From Bacillota bacterium (lineage in GTDB: Bacteria; Bacillota_E; Sulfobacillia; Sulfobacillales; JAIMBI01), in assembly GCA_021828405.1 (NCBI GenBank), contig JAKARZ010000058.1, forward strand, positions 1 to 10,394: a DNA stretch of 10,394 nucleotides, read 5' to 3'. Shown in pieces: positions 7,096 to 10,394 of the stretch. The notes under the pieces were generated by a model. The model saw only the letters and a program-made list of their open reading frames with translations. It ran no database searches and was not told the origin of the DNA. The position numbers and the translations under genes were made by a program. Numbering within the stretch: position 1 is the stretch's first letter; the number at the start of each line of letters is the position of its first letter.

Positions 7096-7452
7096 TCACT
7101 CGACCCGGACCACGCGGTTCTGACCATCGACATGCACCGTGCGGGGGTGGTGGGCTCTGGCCTCCCGATCCTCCACGTCCGCGTAGGCCAGGACGATGAT
7201 GGGGTCGCCGGGGAGGAAGTGGCGGGCGGCGGTGCCGTTCATGCACACCATCTCCGGGTGGTCCGGGTCCTCTAGCGCATAGGTCACCCAGTGGGCGCCG
7301 CTGTTGATGTTCGTGATGTGGACGAACTCGTAGGGCACCAAATCGGCGGCCGCCATCAGGGCGTGGCCCAGCGTGAGGCTGCCTTCGTAGTGCAGGTCGC
7401 CCAGCACCACGGTGGCGCGGTGAATTTTGGACTTTAGCAGTCGGCGACGCAC
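7096..7452 (-). CDS. panD: Aspartate 1-decarboxylase (pyruvoyl enzyme), variant active site
   Basis: PanD converts L-aspartate to beta-alanine for pantothenate and CoA synthesis. The proenzyme cleaves itself between Gly24 and Ser25, and Ser25 becomes the pyruvoyl cofactor. From the GTG at 7452 (AGGAGG seven bases upstream) the protein has 118 residues: KSKIHRATV (7-15), then DLHYEGS with Gly24-Ser25 exactly at the family position. Also conserved are Lys9, Thr57, Tyr58 (the proton donor) and Asn72-Gly73. The numbering match fixes the GTG start; the frame stays open far upstream to 8190, but that is a shadow. Two features are odd. Position 54, an Arg that binds the substrate carboxylate in the E. 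coli, B. subtilis and mycobacterial enzymes as I remember them, is His (SGAHWVTYA). The usual RGSG and NGAAA are replaced by PDHPEM and NGTAA. It stands alone, without panB or panC nearby, and is convergent with dcd. Confidence 0.88.
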   Translation of the reverse strand: MRRRLLKSKIHRATVVLGDLHYEGSLTLGHALMAAADLVPYEFVHITNINSGAHWVTYALEDPDHPEMVCMNGTAARHFLPGDPIIVLAYADVEDREARAHHPRTVHVDGQNRVVRVE

Positions 7453-7459
7453 GCGGTTC

Positions 7460-7465
7460 CCTCCT
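7460..7465 (-). promoter_or_regulatory. Ribosome binding site of panD
   Basis: A perfect AGGAGG on the minus strand, seven bases before GTG at 7452. It decides the start in favour of GTG and against upstream in-frame ATGs. Confidence 0.85.
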
Positions 7466-7469
7466 CTCT

Positions 7470-7485
7470 GCCCGGCTTTCCGGGC
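7470..7485 (-). repeat. Hairpin in the panD leader, next to the ribosome binding site
   Basis: GCCCGG and CCGGGC form a perfect 6-base-pair stem with a four-base loop (AAAG on the minus strand). It ends four bases before the AGGAGG of panD. It could tune access to the ribosome binding site, but short GC hairpins are common in such DNA. Confidence 0.4.
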
Positions 7486-7671
7486 CTGACCGGAGCCGGA
7501 ACTGCTGTACGGTATGCGGACGCCGGCCCGGGGGCGCATAAAGCGCCGCCGCACCGGGCGAGTCAGGAATCCGGCCGGTGGGCCGCCGAAGGGATGGTGG
7601 CCTCGCCGCCAGGGCCGGCGCTTCCGACTGGCGGCACCAAGACGTAGGGTTGAGTCGACGGGGCGTCGCGT

Positions 7672-8850
7672 ATGGTTCGGCATGGCGACAGGTGGAGCCG
7701 CCGGGTGGCGGTGAAGTGGTGGGGGCTCAGCCCCAACGTGGTGCGGCTGGCTGCCGCCATGGGGCTGTGGGGGCTGGGCTTCGGCCTGTACGGGACCCTC
7801 TGGCCGCTGTACGTGGAGAAACTGGGAGGGTCGGCGCTGGCGATTGGCTGGCTGGCGACGCTGGCAGGCGTCGTGACCGCCGCCAGCGCGCTGCCCGGGG
7901 GATTCTGCGCCGACCAGTACGACCGCCGATGGCTGATCCGTTGGGGATGGGCGTTGGCGGTACCTGCACCCTTCCTCTTTGCCTGGGCGCCTCACTGGCA
8001 GTGGCTGGCCCTGGGCGTGCTGCTGTACTTCGGCACGTCGTTCTCGACCCCGGCGGCTCAGGCGTACATCCAGGTGGAGGCGGGGAAGCGCTTGGCACTG
8101 GCCTACAACGTGGTGATGGGGGCGTTCGCCATCGGGGCCGTGCTGGGGCCTGCAGCCGGAGGCTTCATCGTGGCGCGCGCCGGCTTCCATCCCGTGTTTT
8201 ACCTATCGGGGATTATCTTTTTCGCGTCGACGATCATTGTGTGGCCCATCGACCGGGGCCCGTCGACGGGACCACCCCACCCATTCAGCTGGCGGGGCCG
8301 CCCGCGCCTCTATCGCTGGATTGCGCTGACGGCGGCGCTGGCGCTGGCTGGCGGCTTGGCCGGGCCCTATGTGGTGCCGTTCTGGCGCACCGTTGGCGGG
8401 CTCTCGGTCGAGACGATCGGGCTCGTGTCGGGCCTTGCGCTGCTGGTGGGCGCCGCCACGGGCCCCCTCTGGGGTCGGCTGGCGGAGCGGGTGGGGCTTC
8501 CATTCACCCTGGGTCTTGGGGTGAGCTTCAGCATGGTGGGCATCGTGGGCCTGTTTGGCTGGCCGCGGATTTTGTGGGTCCAGGTGGGCGCAGCCGGGGT
8601 GCGAGGGCTGGGCGGCGGCAGCCACCTGCTCACGGGGGTCGCGGTGGGCCGCGCAGTGCGTGCGCCCGAGGCGGGGACGGCCTATGGCGTCCTGAATCTG
8701 GCGGCCGAAACAGCGGGGGCGCTGGCCCCATTCCCGGGCGCCCTGCTGTATCGCCTGCGGCCCGAGGCGCCGCTGGTGTTCCAAGCGGCCCTCCTAGCGC
8801 TGGTGGCGGTGTGGGCGATGACCGCAAGCCCAGGCGGGGTGCCCCCGTAG
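7672..8850 (+). CDS. MFS transporter
   Basis: An integral inner-membrane transporter of the major facilitator superfamily with 392 residues and about twelve hydrophobic segments, full length for the family. The loop after TM2 carries a motif-A variant, GFCADQYDRRWL (77-88). TM5 has the Gly-rich GAVLGPAAGGF (155-165). The second half has the repeat of that loop, GPLWGRLAERVGLP (264-277). A cytoplasmic loop with many Arg (about 196-214) separates the halves. The substrate cannot be predicted; a drug or metabolite exporter is typical for this type. The start is uncertain. ATG 7672 gives the longest form, but GTG 7705 has GGTGGAG seven bases upstream. A possible TTGAGT/TATGGT promoter pair (7650-7655 and 7671-7676, 15-base spacing) would exclude the ATG. 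It is divergent from panD by about 220 bases and is followed at once by a perfect palindrome. Confidence 0.9.
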   Translation: MVRHGDRWSRRVAVKWWGLSPNVVRLAAAMGLWGLGFGLYGTLWPLYVEKLGGSALAIGWLATLAGVVTAASALPGGFCADQYDRRWLIRWGWALAVPAPFLFAWAPHWQWLALGVLLYFGTSFSTPAAQAYIQVEAGKRLALAYNVVMGAFAIGAVLGPAAGGFIVARAGFHPVFYLSGIIFFASTIIVWPIDRGPSTGPPHPFSWRGRPRLYRWIALTAALALAGGLAGPYVVPFWRTVGGLSVETIGLVSGLALLVGAATGPLWGRLAERVGLPFTLGLGVSFSMVGIVGLFGWPRILWVQVGAAGVRGLGGGSHLLTGVAVGRAVRAPEAGTAYGVLNLAAETAGALAPFPGALLYRLRPEAPLVFQAALLALVAVWAMTASPGGVPP

Positions 8851-8864
8851 CCGGGTGCACCCGG
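8851..8864. repeat. Perfect 14-base palindrome directly after the MFS stop codon
   Basis: CCGGGTGCACCCGG begins at the base after TAG. There is no T run behind it (CCGGCGGAAAATC follows), so it is a poor rho-independent terminator. It overlaps the place where the -35 of the downstream extended -10 promoter would lie, so an operator role is also possible. Confidence 0.5.
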
Positions 8865-8877
8865 CCGGCGGAAAATC

Positions 8878-8886
8878 TGTTAGAAT
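8878..8886 (+). promoter_or_regulatory. Extended -10 promoter for the FxsA-family gene
   Basis: TGTTAGAAT has the TGn extension plus TAGAAT, five of six matches to TATAAT. No good -35 is seen, as is common for extended -10 promoters. It would give a leader of about 125 bases before the GTG at 9019. Confidence 0.5.
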
Positions 8887-9004
8887 CCCGGCATCTCGAC
8901 GAGCGGCCACCATCTGCGCGACAGAGAATGCGTGAACTCGCCATGGAGATGCCCAAACAGCCTCCGATTCGATACGATGGGTCACCAATGCACAACATGG
9001 GGGC

Positions 9005-9009
9005 GGAGG
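9005..9009 (+). promoter_or_regulatory. Ribosome binding site that selects the GTG start of the FxsA-family gene
   Basis: GGAGG lies nine bases before GTG 9019. The longer in-frame start at 8932 would add a hydrophilic leader without family resemblance. Confidence 0.6.
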
Positions 9010-9018
9010 CCTGGCGGC

Positions 9019-9396
9019 GTGGTGAGCAAAGTACTGGGCATTCTGGCCCTGATTCCAGCAGCCGAGATCGCGCTGTTTTTCCTGCTGGCTCATTGGTGGG
9101 GATACGGATCGGCGTTCACGGTCAGCTGGCTGTCCTGGCTCGTAGGCATCGGCATGGCGTTCGTGGGCATCCGCCGCTGGTGGCTGGGGCGGCAGGCCCG
9201 CTGGCGCCAGGGGACGGTGGATCTCGTGGATGCGCCGGATCTCTTGGGGGTGATGGTGGCGGCCCTGCTGCTCATTATGCCGGGGCCCGGAACAGGACTG
9301 GCTGGGGCGCTGCTGATGATTGATCCCGTCCGCGCCTGGCTGTGGCGCGTGACCGCTCGGCATGCGGCGCGCCGGCTCACCCGCCGCCAGCGCTGA
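9019..9396 (+). CDS. fxsA: FxsA-family membrane protein
   Basis: A small integral membrane protein of 125 residues. FxsA was named in E. coli because its overproduction relieves exclusion of phage T7 by the F plasmid; its molecular role is unknown. From GTG 9019 the protein starts MVSKVLGILALIPAAEIALF, the expected first membrane helix with Pro-x-x-Glu. A second helix lies at about 27-51, followed by a basic loop (IRRWWLGRQARWRQG, 51-65). A hydrophobic hairpin (about 74-104) carries the family signature, here LLLIMPGPGTGLAGALLMIDPVR. The usual PGxxTDxxG is PGxGTGxxG, with Gly for Asp at 93. The C-terminus is a short Arg-rich cytoplasmic tail, as is normal. It has its own probable promoter and stands alone between two transporter genes. 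The family call rests on motif and topology. Confidence 0.82.
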   Translation: MVSKVLGILALIPAAEIALFFLLAHWWGYGSAFTVSWLSWLVGIGMAFVGIRRWWLGRQARWRQGTVDLVDAPDLLGVMVAALLLIMPGPGTGLAGALLMIDPVRAWLWRVTARHAARRLTRRQR

Positions 9397-9710
9397 ATCG
9401 CGCGCGAAGGGCATGGCACCTGCAGTCTTGCAGCTATCCGCGGCAGCGTGCAACCCGCTCATTTCGACGTGCTGGGCCGTCGGTGTGTACGCTCGTGACG
9501 ACGGCCACTAACCGGCCCGTCCCACACGCCCGACTCGGCCCACGTCACAGAGCCGCGACGGTGCCTGCGCCGAGGCGGTCCCAGTCCAACCGATAGACGG
9601 GGGGATTTTGAGGAGCTCCACGTGGGCGGACACCCCGTCGGGGGTGTGGTCGAGTTTGGATCGTCGACTGCGGTTGGATTGAGAAATGGATGGGAGAGGA
9701 CGGCCCAGCA
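9397..9710. other. Intergenic region without a recognisable gene
   Basis: About 314 bases between the FxsA-family gene and the second MFS gene. It contains a small stem CTGCA-GTCT-TGCAG (9420-9433) and a stronger hairpin at 9630-9647. A minus-strand frame is open here, but it has no ribosome binding site and no family sequence I know. The promoter of the downstream MFS gene should lie here; I cannot place it. Confidence 0.4.
9630..9647. repeat. Hairpin upstream of the second MFS gene
   Basis: ACACCCC and GGGGTGT form a perfect 7-base-pair stem with loop GTCG. The following GGTCGAGTTT is only weakly T-rich, so it could be a weak terminator or an operator about 60 bases before the MFS start. 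Nothing decides between these. Confidence 0.4.
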
Positions 9711-10289
9711 ATGAGCACCGAATCATCCGGGAGCGTGGCGCCTCAGTCTGTCTCCTTGACGGCTTTGGTTCACGAGAGCCCCGCGTTCGGCATTCTCGTC
9801 GCTGGACAGTGGGTGTCCACGGTCGGCAACCAACTAACCGGGTTGGCATTGGTGTGGCTGGTCCTATCGCTCACTCACAGTCGCGCGGCACTGGGCTTGG
9901 TGGCCGCCGTGGGAGAGGCCGCGGGTCTGGCCATGATCTTTGCCGGCGTCTACGTGGACCGATGGCGACACCGTCGGACGCTGGTGGCGACAGACATGGT
10001 TCGCGCCGCAATGGCTTTCGCGCTCTTTGCCTTAGCGGCCACGCACCACTTGGACCTCGCCCTCATCGTCGTCATCGTTATCGTGAGTCGCGTAGCGGGA
10101 AGTGTTTTCACTCCGGCGGCGTTTGCGTTCATGCAGCAGTTGATGGAAAAGGCACGGTTGCCGCGGGCGACGGGCCTCCTGTCCAGCGCGCGAACATCCG
10201 CCGGTATCGTGGGACAATTGCTCGCCGGAGCCCTTCTGAGTGCGCTGGGTCCAGCATCACTGTTTTTCCTATATAGGTGCGCGTCATGA
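9711..10289 (+). pseudogene. MFS transporter, 5' half only, interrupted by a mobile element
   Basis: This is the N-terminal half of a second major facilitator transporter, of the MFS_3/EntS-like efflux type. The start is taken at ATG 9711, with GGGAGAGGA at 9692-9700; ATG 9690 is in frame but has a poorer site. Visible are a TM1 region with GQWVSTVGNQLTGLALVWL (32-50), motif A as GVYVDRWRHRRTLV (79-92), TM4-5 (about 97-130), and RTSAGIVGQLLAGALL (161-176) with LGPASLFFL (179-187). Full-length relatives have about 400-420 residues and continue FFLNAxSFL; here the frame ends YRCAS-stop at residue 192. The break coincides with the palindrome CCTATATAGG (10268-10277) and is followed by a different coding strand. 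It therefore looks like an insertion that left a chimeric last few codons. The remainder is presumably beyond the right edge. Confidence 0.82.
10268..10277. other. Palindromic junction CCTATATAGG, probable insertion site
   Basis: This ten-base perfect palindrome lies exactly where the MFS homology stops. Its TATATA core suits elements that target TA. Whether the outer bases are host or element cannot be settled without the other end of the insertion. Confidence 0.4.
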
Positions 10290-10297
10290 ACGGTAGG

Positions 10298-10393
10298 TTA
10301 CGCACAGAGCCGACTCCGAACTTCCTCCGGGACCGTGGTCACATGGGCCAAGAATTTCTCAACGCTCGTGGCGATGGCGGCGACGTCCGGATG
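10298..10393 (-). CDS. C-terminal tail of a probable transposase, partial
   Basis: On the minus strand, entering from the right edge, 31 codons end at TAA (10300-10298). They include PDVAAIATSVEKFLAHVT and VPEEVRSRLCA. Codon positions look like real coding sequence. The amphipathic helix with FL...PEEVRSRL resembles C-termini of IS630-type transposases, and a TA-rich junction 20-30 bases beyond the stop would fit that family, but the fragment is too short to be sure. It is the likely cause of the MFS truncation, being in opposite orientation and directly beside the break. Confidence 0.5.
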   Translation of the reverse strand, partial: HPDVAAIATSVEKFLAHVTTVPEEVRSRLCA

Positions 10394-10394
10394 A

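Noticed and set aside
7453..8190. Upstream extension of the panD frame to an ATG at 8190
   Set aside because: Only the last 118 codons match PanD, and the GTG at 7452 has a perfect ribosome binding site and puts the cleavage site at Gly24-Ser25.
7578..9323. A 581-codon plus-strand open frame across the MFS and FxsA-family genes
   Set aside because: It overlaps two recognisable genes out of frame and is Gly/Arg/Ala-rich, typical of a shifted frame in GC-rich DNA.
9019..9396. FxsA-family gene as evidence for a phage-defence island
   Set aside because: The name comes from an overexpression effect on F-plasmid exclusion of T7; FxsA is a widespread chromosomal family and does not by itself mark defence loci.
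9508..9849. Minus-strand open frame upstream of the second MFS gene
   Set aside because: It overlaps the MFS start antisense, has no ribosome binding site and no recognisable sequence.
1..10394. CRISPR array, tRNA or rRNA genes
   Set aside because: I saw no regularly spaced direct repeats, no tRNA-like cloverleaf and no rRNA-like sequence on either strand.

Overview
The window is GC-rich bacterial DNA. Real genes use G or C at most third codon positions, carry AGGAGG-type ribosome binding sites, and several start at GTG or TTG. A fused-alpha 2-oxoacid:ferredoxin oxidoreductase, a panD, a LysR regulator and heavy IS content fit a GC-rich Firmicute of the Sulfobacillus/Symbiobacterium kind, but an actinobacterium or a Chloroflexi member cannot be excluded. 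This placement is inference, not a sequence match.

Layout. Positions 1-1810 are a graveyard of mobile DNA. First comes the 5' part of an IS4-type transposase on the minus strand, broken by a stop codon and a frameshift. Next is the left end and N-terminal half of an IS256-type transposase on the plus strand, with at least six frame changes. About 500 bases follow in which I find no gene. Positions 1811-4493 hold the intact minus-strand operon korA-korB, closed by a strong hairpin terminator. A LysR regulator (4762-5685) is divergent from it, with an AT-rich island and an inverted repeat in the shared intergenic region. Then come an unrecognised 204-residue protein (5865-6479) and an overlapping dCTP deaminase family gene (6466-7077), convergent with panD (7096-7452, minus). 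An MFS transporter (7672-8850), an FxsA-family membrane protein (9019-9396) and the first half of a second MFS transporter (9711-10289) complete the plus strand. That last gene is cut off, and the C-terminal tail of what is probably a transposase enters from the right edge on the minus strand.

How the genes relate. KorA and KorB form one enzyme that interconverts a 2-oxoacid plus CoA with an acyl-CoA, CO2 and reduced ferredoxin. The divergent LysR protein is the natural candidate regulator of that operon and of itself. PanD (beta-alanine for pantothenate and CoA) and the Dcd-like protein (deoxypyrimidine nucleotides) are housekeeping enzymes, but both depart from their families at usually conserved positions: PanD has His at position 54 instead of Arg, and the Dcd-like protein has a rewritten HxTAxxID segment. 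No complete new multi-gene system is evident. The best candidates for something undescribed are the unknown protein translationally overlapped with the Dcd variant, and the PanD variant itself.
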